Shown: in pieces, positions 1 to 6,123 of the stretch
Layout: each line of letters starts with the position of its first letter
Numbering within the stretch: the first letter of the stretch is position 1
DNA from: an uncultured Collinsella sp.
GTDB lineage: Bacteria > Actinomycetota > Coriobacteriia > Coriobacteriales > Coriobacteriaceae
Reading direction: 5' to 3'
DNA: 8,219 bases
Assembly (NCBI GenBank): GCA_905197585.1
Contig: CAJJZO010000074.1
Span: forward strand, 1 to 8,219
Translations under genes and position numbers: made by a program
Notes under the pieces: model-generated
Seen by the model: the letters and a program-made list of their open reading frames with translations, nothing else
What the model was told of the DNA's origin: nothing
The model's database searches: none

Positions 1-102
1 GATATGCGCGCAGGGCTTTTTAGACGCATAACCGCTCGAGAACGAGGAGGCCGCCTTCTTATCGGGAAAGACGACCGTAGCCTCGGACACCGTATACGAC
101 AT
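1..102 (-). CDS. 5' end of an unidentified gene downstream of recA (possibly recX), cut by window edge
   Basis: The ATG lies at 102 on the minus strand, 11 bases after the recA stop, and opens a frame of 34 codons that runs off the window without a stop. The peptide begins MSYTVSEATVVFPDKK and continues Ser/Ala/Lys-rich. About three quarters of its codons end in G or C, as in the neighbouring genes. The rival start at 110 in another frame gives an Arg/Pro/Cys-rich peptide typical of a shadow frame. No clear Shine-Dalgarno is seen, so translation may be coupled to recA. Many bacteria carry recX, the RecA regulator, in this position, which is the only reason to suggest it. No RecX motif is visible in these 34 residues, and the function stays open. 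Confidence 0.5.
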   Translation of the reverse strand, partial: MSYTVSEATVVFPDKKAASSFSSGYASKKPCAHI

Positions 103-113
103 GTCGGCATCCG

Positions 114-1262
114 CTACTCGTCGTCATCGTCGAGCATCGCGGAACCATCGATGGCGTACAGCTCGTCAAACTCCTCGGTGGCGGGCTGGTCGGTCAACTC
201 AACCTCGGAGGGGGCGTCATCGTCATACTCAAGGCCGCAGGCAAGGCGAACTTTGTGCTCGATCTCGTCGGCGCAATCCGGGTGCTCGCGCAGGAACGTC
301 TTGGCGGCCTCGCGACCGTTGCCGAGCTTATCCTCGCCATAGGCAAACCAGGACCCCATCTTTTTGCAGATGCCGCACTCGACGGCCATATCCAGAATCG
401 AGCCCTCTTTGGAGATGCCGGTGCCATACATGATGTCAAACTCGGCCGAACGGAACGGAGCCGCCACCTTGTTCTTAACGACCTTGGCACGAACGCGATT
501 GCCGATAACCTCGTCCTTGAGCTTGATGGTATCGATTTTGCGAATATCGATTCGCACGGAAGAGAAAAACTTGAGTGCGCGGCCGCCCGTGGTGGTCTCG
601 GGGTTGCCGAACATGACGCCGATCTTCTCGCGCAGCTGGTTAATGAAGATGCAGGTCGTGTTGGACTTGGCAAGCGAGCCGGCGAGCTTGCGGAGTGCCT
701 GGCTCATCAAACGAGCCTGCAGACCCACCGTCGTGTCACCAATCTCGCCCTCGATCTCGGCACGTGGAGTCAAGGCGGCAACAGAGTCGACGACGATGGC
801 GTCGATGGCACCGGAGCGCACAAGCATATCGACGATCTCGAGCGCCTGCTCACCCGTATCGGGCTGGGAAATCAGTACCTCGTCGATATCCACGCCGATG
901 CGCGCGGCATACGTGGGATCGAGCGCGTGCTCGGCATCGATAAATGCAACAACACCGCCCATGGCCTGCGCCTCTGCAAGGATCTCGAGCGAAAGCGTCG
1001 TCTTACCGGAGGACTCGGGGCCATAAATCTCGACGATACGGCCGCGCGGCACGCCGCCGATACCCAAGGCGGCATCGAGCGCCAGAGAGCCCGTCGGAAT
1101 AGCCTCGACCTCGAGCTCGGGACCGCCGTCGCCATACCTCATAATAGAGCCCTGGCCGAACTTCTTCTCGATCTCGGCCTTGGTGGTGGCGATCATCTCG
1201 TCGCGCTCTTTACCCGTCGTGCGTGCATGAACGGTACGTACGGGACCTGAATTCTTGGCCAT
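114..1262 (-). CDS. recA: RecA recombinase
   Basis: RecA is the ATP-dependent strand-exchange protein of homologous recombination and the co-protease that triggers LexA self-cleavage in the SOS response. The 382-residue protein shows the N-terminal polymerisation segment with the FGQGSIMR motif (35-42), Walker A GPESSGKT (81-88), Walker B AIVVDS (155-160), the L2 DNA-binding loop beginning [20 protein letters not shown] (208-227), the family signature ALKFFSSVR (229-237) and the usual acidic tail ending DDDDE. Length is slightly above the common 350, through an N-terminal extension of about 20 residues and a long acidic tail. I chose the start at 1262, not the upstream in-frame start at 1283, because AGGAGG lies 7 bases before it and 1283 would sit almost on the predicted transcription start. 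recA has its own LexA-controlled promoter and is separated from cinA by a terminator. Confidence 0.98.
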   Translation of the reverse strand: MAKNSGPVRTVHARTTGKERDEMIATTKAEIEKKFGQGSIMRYGDGGPELEVEAIPTGSLALDAALGIGGVPRGRIVEIYGPESSGKTTLSLEILAEAQAMGGVVAFIDAEHALDPTYAARIGVDIDEVLISQPDTGEQALEIVDMLVRSGAIDAIVVDSVAALTPRAEIEGEIGDTTVGLQARLMSQALRKLAGSLAKSNTTCIFINQLREKIGVMFGNPETTTGGRALKFFSSVRIDIRKIDTIKLKDEVIGNRVRAKVVKNKVAAPFRSAEFDIMYGTGISKEGSILDMAVECGICKKMGSWFAYGEDKLGNGREAAKTFLREHPDCADEIEHKVRLACGLEYDDDAPSEVELTDQPATEEFDELYAIDGSAMLDDDDE

Positions 1263-1269
1263 GAATAGC

Positions 1270-1275
1270 CCTCCT
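1270..1275 (-). promoter_or_regulatory. recA ribosome binding site that fixes its start
   Basis: The minus strand reads AGGAGG here, a full match to the Shine-Dalgarno core, 7 bases before the ATG at 1262. It decides the start of recA in favour of MAKNSG over the 7-codon longer in-frame reading. Confidence 0.85.
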
Positions 1276-1292
1276 CTTAACAACCTGAAACG

Positions 1293-1321
1293 ATAATAAA
1301 CGAACGGCTGTTCGTGGTCAA
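1293..1321 (-). promoter_or_regulatory. recA proximal sigma-70-type promoter
   Basis: Read on the minus strand, TTGACC (1321-1316) and TATTAT (1298-1293) are separated by exactly 17 bases, close to the vegetative-sigma consensus. Transcription would begin near 1286, giving a leader of roughly 24 bases that contains the recA Shine-Dalgarno. The whole spacer except one base is occupied by the LexA palindrome, so a bound repressor would cover the promoter. Matches and spacing are read directly; activity is inferred. Confidence 0.82.
1300..1315. promoter_or_regulatory. LexA (SOS) operator of recA
   Basis: ACGAACGGCTGTTCGT is a palindrome with perfect 6-base arms around GGCT and matches the Gram-positive LexA box type, CGAAC-N4-GTTCG. 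It lies between the -35 and -10 of the recA promoter, about 40 bases before the start codon. DNA damage would activate RecA, cause LexA cleavage and relieve repression. LexA itself is not in the window. No other box of this quality was noticed in the window. Confidence 0.88.
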
Positions 1322-1344
1322 CCGTCCAGATTCATCATATGCAC

Positions 1345-1401
1345 CCGACCATTCCAAAACCCGACCAAACGCCGACCAATCACCGACCAAACACTTGACC
1401 A
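1345..1401. repeat. Phased CCGACCA direct repeats upstream of the recA promoter
   Basis: Exact copies of CCGACCA begin at 1345, 1361, 1372 and 1383, and a two-mismatch copy (TTGACCA) begins at 1395. Intervals are 16, 11, 11 and 12 bases, so the inner copies fall on nearly the same face of the helix. On the recA-coding strand the unit reads TGGTCGG. The array ends 24 bases upstream of the -35 box. It may be a binding array for an activator or repressor, or part of the leader of a longer transcript from the upstream promoter candidate. I do not recognise the motif. Confidence 0.6.
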
Positions 1402-1439
1402 CGCCAACCACAAATAGAGGTGCTCAAATAAATTTAGGC

Positions 1440-1470
1440 CTTATACCAGCACAAACACCAAAACCGTCAA
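1440..1470 (-). promoter_or_regulatory. Candidate distal recA promoter
   Basis: On the minus strand TTGACG (1470-1465) precedes TATAAG (1445-1440) with a 19-base spacer, longer than ideal. A TG one base before the -10 element makes an extended -10, which can compensate. A transcript from here would start near 1433, run through the CCGACCA repeats and pass through the LexA operator. Mycobacterial recA is known to have both a LexA-dependent and a LexA-independent promoter, so a similar pair is possible. This is a sequence match only. Confidence 0.33.
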
Positions 1471-1488
1471 AGGTCCCTATCTCCACAA

Positions 1489-1512
1489 TTAAGGGGCCCT
1501 AAGGCCCCTTAA
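1489..1512 (-). terminator. Intrinsic terminator after cinA
   Basis: TTAAGGGGCC and GGCCCCTTAA form a perfect 10-bp stem around a 4-base loop, beginning 8 bases after the cinA stop. After the GC-rich part of the stem the minus-strand transcript would read UUAAUUGUG, a poor U-tract, so termination may be leaky. The position divides the ftsK-cinA operon from the recA promoter region. Confidence 0.78.
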
Positions 1513-1519
1513 ACCACGT

Positions 1520-2056
1520 CTATTCCATAGAATTGAGCACGCGGACAATGCGCTCCAAGGCCTCCGCGACCGCATGGGCACGAACGCACGACCGATCGCC
1601 CTCGTAATGACAGCGCGCAGACTCGACAACCGGCGCTCCCCCATCGGCCGCGCGATACGCCCAGCCAATATAGAACGTACCGGCGGGGTCTTGCTCGGTG
1701 CCACCACCGGGCCCAGCATAGCCCGTTGCGCTTACGGCTATATCGCTCTGATAAAGGTCCAGCGAGCCCGCGGCCATCTCACGCGCCGTCTGGTGCGACA
1801 CTGCGCTAAACCGATCGAGCGTTTCCTGCTCGACGCCAAGCACGCGATGTTTGATTTCATCGCAGTAGGTCACCGCACCTCCACGAAGCACCGCCGAGGC
1901 ACCCGGGATATCGGCAATCGTCGAGGCGATCATGCCCGCCGTCAGCGACTCCGCCGTCGACACCGTCACACCACGGGCACTCGCGTGCTCGACAATATCG
2001 CGCGCCAACTCCTCGTTGTTTGCGGCGATCTGCAAATAAGACTCCGTCATATCCAC
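1520..2056 (-). CDS. pncC: CinA C-terminal domain protein, NMN deamidase (PncC)
   Basis: This 178-residue protein is the stand-alone CinA C-terminal domain, which hydrolyses nicotinamide mononucleotide to nicotinate mononucleotide in NAD salvage. Visible family marks are TAESLTAG (34-41, with the probable catalytic Ser37), PGAS (51-54), the TYCDEIKHRVLGV block (63-75) and the glycine loop GYAGPGGGT (112-120). The N-terminal molybdopterin-binding-like domain of full CinA is absent, and there is no room for it before pgsA. The start is a GTG at 2056, 6 bases after the pgsA stop; an ATG two codons later (2050) is an equal alternative, since neither has a good Shine-Dalgarno. cinA often neighbours recA and is co-transcribed with it in some Firmicutes, but here a terminator and a separate SOS promoter lie between them. 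Confidence 0.93.
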   Translation of the reverse strand: MDMTESYLQIAANNEELARDIVEHASARGVTVSTAESLTAGMIASTIADIPGASAVLRGGAVTYCDEIKHRVLGVEQETLDRFSAVSHQTAREMAAGSLDLYQSDIAVSATGYAGPGGGTEQDPAGTFYIGWAYRAADGGAPVVESARCHYEGDRSCVRAHAVAEALERIVRVLNSME

Positions 2057-2062
2057 CAGGAC

Positions 2063-2701
2063 CTAGACCGAAAAGACGATCTTACGGCAGTTCCAGAAGT
2101 ACTGGGCACCCGAGACAATGGTCAAAATCACGGCGATGACGTACAGGAAGCGCGACACCGAATAGACACCGAGCAGCAGCGACACCGGCCCCAGCTGAAG
2201 ACCGGCCATCGCAAAGACGCACAGATAGCCGCAGATAGAGACCATCGTGGTCGCCGTCTTGTACTTGCCGAGCTTATCGGCGGCAACGACTACACCGGCA
2301 GCACTCGCGACCATGCGAAGGGCGCTCACCAGCAGCTCACGGAACAGAATGATGAACACGGACCACACGGTCACCGCGCCAAAATCAAGGAACAGCAGCA
2401 GGGCCGAGAACACGAGCAGCTTATCGGCGATGGGGTCCAAGAATTTACCGAAGTCGGTGATCTCGTTGCGCGAACGCGCCAGATAACCGTCGACCTTATC
2501 GGTGCACGACAGGATCACATACAGAATGAAGGCAGCGGCGGCGAGCGGGCCGTCGAAGGTGCTCCAATCCGTACCGGCAACACTCGTGTGAGAAAGCGCC
2601 GACACGATCATGAACACCGGGATAAAGACGATGCGAACGCACGTCACGATGTTGGCGGGCGTCCAGACACTCGTCAGTTCCTTATTGCTCTCGTTAGCCA
2701 C
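2063..2701 (-). CDS. pgsA: CDP-diacylglycerol-glycerol-3-phosphate 3-phosphatidyltransferase (PgsA)
   Basis: This membrane enzyme condenses CDP-diacylglycerol with glycerol 3-phosphate to give phosphatidylglycerophosphate, the committed step to phosphatidylglycerol and cardiolipin. The 212-residue protein carries the complete CDP-alcohol phosphotransferase signature, DG-x2-AR-x8-G-x3-D-x3-D, with Asp71, Gly72, Ala75, Arg76, Gly85, Asp89 and Asp93. Hydrophobic stretches near 17-35, 52-66, 95-120, 125-141, 152-170 and 175-197 fit the six-helix fold. Paralogues in the family use inositol or other alcohols; the TPANIVTCVRI start and the rimO-pgsA-cinA context favour PgsA. The start is a GTG with AGGAG 6 bases upstream, overlapping the rimO stop. 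Confidence 0.94.
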   Translation of the reverse strand: MANESNKELTSVWTPANIVTCVRIVFIPVFMIVSALSHTSVAGTDWSTFDGPLAAAAFILYVILSCTDKVDGYLARSRNEITDFGKFLDPIADKLLVFSALLLFLDFGAVTVWSVFIILFRELLVSALRMVASAAGVVVAADKLGKYKTATTMVSICGYLCVFAMAGLQLGPVSLLLGVYSVSRFLYVIAVILTIVSGAQYFWNCRKIVFSV

Positions 2702-2707
2702 GACGCT

Positions 2708-2712
2708 CTCCT
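2708..2712 (-). promoter_or_regulatory. pgsA ribosome binding site overlapping the rimO stop codon
   Basis: The minus strand reads TAGGAG, where TAG (2713-2711) is the rimO stop and AGGAG (2712-2708) is the Shine-Dalgarno for the GTG at 2701, 6 bases further. A ribosome ending rimO would sit on the pgsA initiation site, so translational coupling is likely. The site also supports the choice of GTG as the pgsA start. Confidence 0.75.
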
Positions 2713-4060
2713 ACTCCACAACATGACCGATAAGCTCATAGCAGAAGCTATCGGTAAACTCGACGGTCAGAATATCGCCCACGGACGCCTCGCTGGCGTC
2801 CAGATGCACCGCGCCATCGGAATCGGGCGCCTGGAACCAGGCATGGCCGATCAGCTCGGCGCCATCCTCGGTCTCTTCGATACCGTCGACGATCACCTGG
2901 GCGCGCTCGCCCACATGTGCGGCGGTGGCGGCAAAACCGAGCGACTCGGCCAGGTCCATGGCCTCCTGGGCGCGCTCGAGCTTGACCTCTTCGTCGACCT
3001 GGCCCTCCATCTTAGCGGCCAGGCTGCCCTCCTCCTGCGAGTAGGCAAAGACGCTCGTGTAGTCAAAGCCGACGGTGTCCATAAAGTCGATAAGGTCGCG
3101 GAACTCGTCGTCGGTCTCGGTCGGGAAGCCGACCATGGCCGTGGAACGGATCACGATGCCGGGGATACGCTCACGCAGATCGCGGAACAGGTCCTCGAGC
3201 TCCTGGCGCGAACCAGAACGGCGCATAGCCTTGAGGATGCGCGCGTCGCAGTGCTGCACGGGGATATCGATATAGGGCAGCACCTCGGGCGTATCGCGAA
3301 TCGTCTCGATGAGTTCGTCAGTCATGCCCTCGGGCTGCAGATAGAGCACGCGGACCCAGACGTTGTGCGGGCGCACGGCCTCGGCGACGGCACGCAGCAG
3401 CTGCGCCAGATTGCGCGGCGAGCCATCGGCGACGTCCTCGTCGGCAAAGTCGGTACCCCAGATGCCCGTGTCCTGGCCGATCAGCACGATCTCGCGCACA
3501 CCGCCGGAAACCAGGTCGCGCACCTCGGAGATGATGCTCTCGGCATTGCGCGAATGATAGCGGCCGCGGATGTAGGGAATCATGCAGAAGCTGCAGAAGC
3601 GGTTGCAGCCATCGGAAATCTTGACGTAAGCGACAGCACCCTCGACGGTACGTTTGACCTGCGGGATATAGGCTGCAATCTCACGCTCGACACCCAGCAC
3701 GCCATCGATGACCGCCACGATGCCATCTTCCTCGTCGGCCTTCACAAAGGCAGCGACCTCGGGCAGCTCGTCAGGCAGGTCATCGCCATAGCGCGACGGC
3801 ACGCAGCCGCACATGACGATGGGACAAGAACGAACGCCGTCCTGAACCTCGTTGGCGAGCTCGAGCGTGGTCTCGATGCTCTCGGACGTTGCGGAAGCGA
3901 GGAACGAGCATGTATTGACGATGGCGATATCGGCATCCTGCGGATCGAATGCCTCCTCGTAGCCTGCGGCGGTCAAAAGAGAACGCATGCGGTCGGTGTC
4001 AACCTCGTTCTTAGCGCACCCGAGGGTGATGTAGAGCACGGAGCCCAACGGTGTATCCAT
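2711..4060 (-). CDS. rimO: Ribosomal protein S12 methylthiotransferase (RimO)
   Basis: RimO is a radical-SAM enzyme that adds a methylthio group to the conserved aspartate of ribosomal protein S12, using two 4Fe-4S clusters. The 449-residue protein has the N-terminal methylthiotransferase domain with cluster cysteines Cys15 (LGCAKNEVD), Cys51 (NTCSF) and Cys86 (CGCVPSRYGD), the radical-SAM motif CNRFCSFC (Cys152, 156, 159) followed by IPYIRGRYHSR, the GFPTET motif (311-316), and a C-terminal TRAM domain (about 380-449). The LGCAKN start and the APDSDG segment in the TRAM domain separate RimO from the tRNA-modifying relatives MiaB and MtaB. Length is normal. The ATG at 4060 has an AAAGGA upstream at a rather long spacing of about 12 bases. 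It sits between yajQ (27-base gap) and pgsA (9-base gap) in the operon. Confidence 0.96.
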   Translation of the reverse strand: MDTPLGSVLYITLGCAKNEVDTDRMRSLLTAAGYEEAFDPQDADIAIVNTCSFLASATSESIETTLELANEVQDGVRSCPIVMCGCVPSRYGDDLPDELPEVAAFVKADEEDGIVAVIDGVLGVEREIAAYIPQVKRTVEGAVAYVKISDGCNRFCSFCMIPYIRGRYHSRNAESIISEVRDLVSGGVREIVLIGQDTGIWGTDFADEDVADGSPRNLAQLLRAVAEAVRPHNVWVRVLYLQPEGMTDELIETIRDTPEVLPYIDIPVQHCDARILKAMRRSGSRQELEDLFRDLRERIPGIVIRSTAMVGFPTETDDEFRDLIDFMDTVGFDYTSVFAYSQEEGSLAAKMEGQVDEEVKLERAQEAMDLAESLGFAATAAHVGERAQVIVDGIEETEDGAELIGHAWFQAPDSDGAVHLDASEASVGDILTVEFTDSFCYELIGHVVE

Positions 4061-4087
4061 GTTGGAGAGCGGTCCTTTCGATTGATA

Positions 4088-4585
4088 TTAGCGGTAGTTG
4101 GTGAACTGCAGCGGCTGGCCGTAGTCCTGGTCGCGCAGGAACTGAATCACGGTCTGCAACGCGTCCTTCGAAGCAGAGGAAACACGCAGTTTGTCGGCCT
4201 CGATGGTCACCTTGACCTTGAGCTTTTGATCCTTGATGTCCTTGTTGATCTTCTTGGCGGTCGCCTGGTCGATACCCTCGACGATATGGCCGAGCACGCG
4301 CACGGTGCCACCCGATGCCGCCTGCGGAGCATCCCACGAGACAGCCTTGAGGTCGATGCCGCGCTTGATGAGCTTGGAGCTCAGCACGTCAACAATCTGT
4401 TTGGAGACAAAGTCGGCCGGGGCGTTGATCGTAAAGAGCTTGTCGCCCTTCGAAAGCTCGATCGTGGCGCCGGAATCCTTAAGGTCATAGCGCTGGGAAA
4501 TCTCGCGCGTGGTCTGCTGGAAGGCGTTGTCGACCTCTTGCATGTTGACCTCGGACACGACGTCGAAGCTGGAATCTTTAGCCAT
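4088..4585 (-). CDS. yajQ: YajQ family nucleotide-binding protein
   Basis: This 165-residue protein matches YajQ over its full usual length. It starts with FDVVSEVNMQEVDNAFQQT, has the two-domain ferredoxin-like pattern with an ISQRYD segment, and closes with the typical LQFTNYR end. Family members are cytoplasmic; a Xanthomonas member binds cyclic di-GMP and acts in gene regulation, while others were reported to bind nucleotides or nucleic acid. Which ligand applies here cannot be told from sequence. The ATG at 4585 has AAAGGA about 7 bases upstream. It lies 26 bases after the rodZ-like gene and 27 before rimO; both yajQ and rimO carry the leader CGAAAGGA, so expression from the ftsK operon is likely. 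Confidence 0.93.
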   Translation of the reverse strand: MAKDSSFDVVSEVNMQEVDNAFQQTTREISQRYDLKDSGATIELSKGDKLFTINAPADFVSKQIVDVLSSKLIKRGIDLKAVSWDAPQAASGGTVRVLGHIVEGIDQATAKKINKDIKDQKLKVKVTIEADKLRVSSASKDALQTVIQFLRDQDYGQPLQFTNYR

Positions 4586-4599
4586 GATGTTTCCTTTCG

Positions 4600-4628
4600 C
4601 GTACGAGCGGCCTAGTAGCTATCGTACG
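4600..4628. repeat. Inverted repeat spanning the rodZ-like stop codon
   Basis: CGTACGA (4600-4606) and TCGTACG (4622-4628) form a perfect 7-bp stem around a 15-base loop that includes the rodZ-like stop codon (4614-4612). No U-tract follows and yajQ starts 14 bases beyond the stem, so full termination is unlikely. It could be a weak attenuator, an mRNA-stability hairpin or chance. Confidence 0.35.
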
Positions 4629-6123
4629 AATTGTCGGTAGAATCGGTGGGTGTCTGACCGTCAGTTGCGGTATCGGCGCCATCCGTGGACTGGGCATCGG
4701 TACCGTCGGTGGCATCGGTACCATCGGTGGTGTCGGTACCATCAGAACTTTCACCATTCTCGGAATCAGACGTCTCCTTCTTGGGAACGGTGATCGTCAC
4801 ACGCGCCACGCCCGAGGTCTTGGTATCGTAACGAACCTTTTCACCGTTCTTGGTAACGGTGACATCGGAAGGCTTGGACGTGGTGATCTCGATCGAAGAC
4901 TCGGGCGTGTACTCCTGCTCAAAGGGGCCAGTCGCCTGGGCGCCATAGACCGACTTGCCGTCAACCTTGACCTCAATCCACGCGGTCTTTCCCTTGGCAA
5001 CGGAGACTTTGACCTTCGTGACCTCGTTCTCTTCCTTCTTGGCCGTCGTCTTGGTAGCGTCCGAATCAGTCGACTCATCCGTCGCCTCATCGGTGTCATC
5101 GTCCTCGTCGACCGTTTCGGTCTTCTTAGAAGACTTCTTGGTCGTCATCTTGGTAGCAGTGGGCGTCTCGGGCGTGTTCTCGGGCGCCGAAGATGCGCAG
5201 CCACGTAGAAGCACCACGATGAGCACAATCAACAGCAGCACAACGGCACCGATGCCGGCGTAGACGATACGCGGATCGAGCCCGTTGTTTTGAGGAGTAC
5301 GTGATCCGCCGCGTCCACGACCGGAACTGCTGCGGCCGCTTCCCTGAGGCATACGACCGCGATTGCTATCGGAACGGCCGCGATAGCCGCCCTGGCCCTG
5401 AAGGCTGCGCTGACCCGAGCGGGGCGCAAGTTCACCGCGGCCTTGATAGCCACGCTGGACCGAACGCGGAGCCGAAGAGCGCTGGCCATACGGCTGTGAT
5501 TGAGAGCGAAGACGCGGCGTCACCTGCGTGGTATCGGCATCCGAATAGCCACCGCGAGAGCGTCCCATAGAGGCACCACGGTAACCGCGATCGGAATAGC
5601 CGCCGTCGCCGTAGCCGGCACGAGGGTCACGCGCCACGCCGCGGGCAGCGGGAAGTGCACGGTCCTCGGGCATCGGCGTACTGCGGAACCGGTCACGCTG
5701 TGAGCGAATCTCCTCGCCCGAACCCGTCTCAGTAATATAACCGGCCTGCTGAGGACGCTGTCCATAGCGGGTTGAACGACCGCCCTGAACCATCAGGAAG
5801 CGCCCGTTATCGACCGAGGAACGCGAATTGACGTAGCCGGCGGCGTCCTGAAAACGACCGCCCTGCTGCGACGTCTCGCGTTCGTATGCCATCAGGTCGT
5901 CAAAGTAGGCATTGACGACCTCGCGCGGATTGAGGCCCAAAAAGCGAGCATAGCTCGAAATCATGCCCTGCGCATAGCCGCGCGGCGGCATCGAAGCAAA
6001 GTTACCGGTCTCGAAAAACTCGATGATCTGCGGCCTGATTTTGATGGTGTTGGCGACCTGCTGAATGGAAAGGCCCATCCGGCGACGCTGCTCGAGCAGC
6101 ATGTCACCAAAGCGTGCAGCCAT
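4612..6123 (-). CDS. rodZ: RodZ-like helix-turn-helix membrane protein with RG-rich linker
   Basis: The 503-residue protein has the RodZ layout: a cytoplasmic HTH domain (1-80, with LGLNPREVV at its end), a linker, one membrane helix (about 286-307) and an outer beta-rich domain (about 370-449) like the RodZ C-terminal DUF4115. RodZ links MreB filaments to the wall-elongation machinery. The linker is odd: residues 85-283 are low-complexity, rich in Arg, Gly, Ser, Gln and Tyr, with ten RG dipeptides between 161 and 272. Outside the membrane there is a Lys/Thr then acidic stretch (325-368), and after the beta domain a Thr/Asp/Gly tail with TDGTDA repeats. Cys309 follows the helix in a lipobox-like LLRGC, but the helix is internal, so lipidation is doubtful. 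The ATG overlaps the ftsK stop by one base and has GGAGG 6 bases upstream. The exact role is inferred from architecture. Confidence 0.82.
   Translation of the reverse strand: MAARFGDMLLEQRRRMGLSIQQVANTIKIRPQIIEFFETGNFASMPPRGYAQGMISSYARFLGLNPREVVNAYFDDLMAYERETSQQGGRFQDAAGYVNSRSSVDNGRFLMVQGGRSTRYGQRPQQAGYITETGSGEEIRSQRDRFRSTPMPEDRALPAARGVARDPRAGYGDGGYSDRGYRGASMGRSRGGYSDADTTQVTPRLRSQSQPYGQRSSAPRSVQRGYQGRGELAPRSGQRSLQGQGGYRGRSDSNRGRMPQGSGRSSSGRGRGGSRTPQNNGLDPRIVYAGIGAVVLLLIVLIVVLLRGCASSAPENTPETPTATKMTTKKSSKKTETVDEDDDTDEATDESTDSDATKTTAKKEENEVTKVKVSVAKGKTAWIEVKVDGKSVYGAQATGPFEQEYTPESSIEITTSKPSDVTVTKNGEKVRYDTKTSGVARVTITVPKKETSDSENGESSDGTDTTDGTDATDGTDAQSTDGADTATDGQTPTDSTDNSYDSY
4696..4743. repeat. 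18-bp tandem repeat in the tail of the rodZ-like gene
   Basis: Units begin at 4696, 4714 and 4732 (the last partial, 12 bases), each built on ATCGGTACC or GTCGGTACC. They encode the repeating Thr-Asp-Gly-Thr-Asp-Ala/Thr hexapeptide in the extracytoplasmic tail. The unit is a multiple of three, so slippage would change tail length without breaking the frame. Confidence 0.7.

Noticed and set aside
255..1250. 331-codon plus-strand open frame opposite recA
   Set aside because: It is the exact codon complement of recA and is open only because recA lacks TTA, CTA and TCA codons there. RecA on the minus strand is certain, and no plausible start signal or family motif is seen on the plus strand.
1263..1283. 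Seven-codon N-terminal extension of RecA starting at 1283
   Set aside because: That start would lie about 3 bases from the predicted transcription start, with no room for a ribosome site, whereas AGGAGG stands at the ideal distance before 1262.
1345..1401. CRISPR-like array or plasmid-type iterons
   Set aside because: Units of 7 bases with 4-5 base spacers are far too short for CRISPR, and there is no replication initiator gene or AT-rich origin region nearby.
1314..1502. 62-codon plus-strand frame in the recA upstream gap
   Set aside because: Composition is Pro/Thr/Asn-rich and driven by the CCGACCA repeats; it overlaps the promoter elements and terminator and has no Shine-Dalgarno.
5194..5205. 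Lipoprotein signal (LLRGC) in the RodZ-like protein
   Set aside because: The cysteine follows an internal membrane helix about 300 residues into the protein after a cytoplasmic domain, and Arg at -2 does not suit a lipobox.
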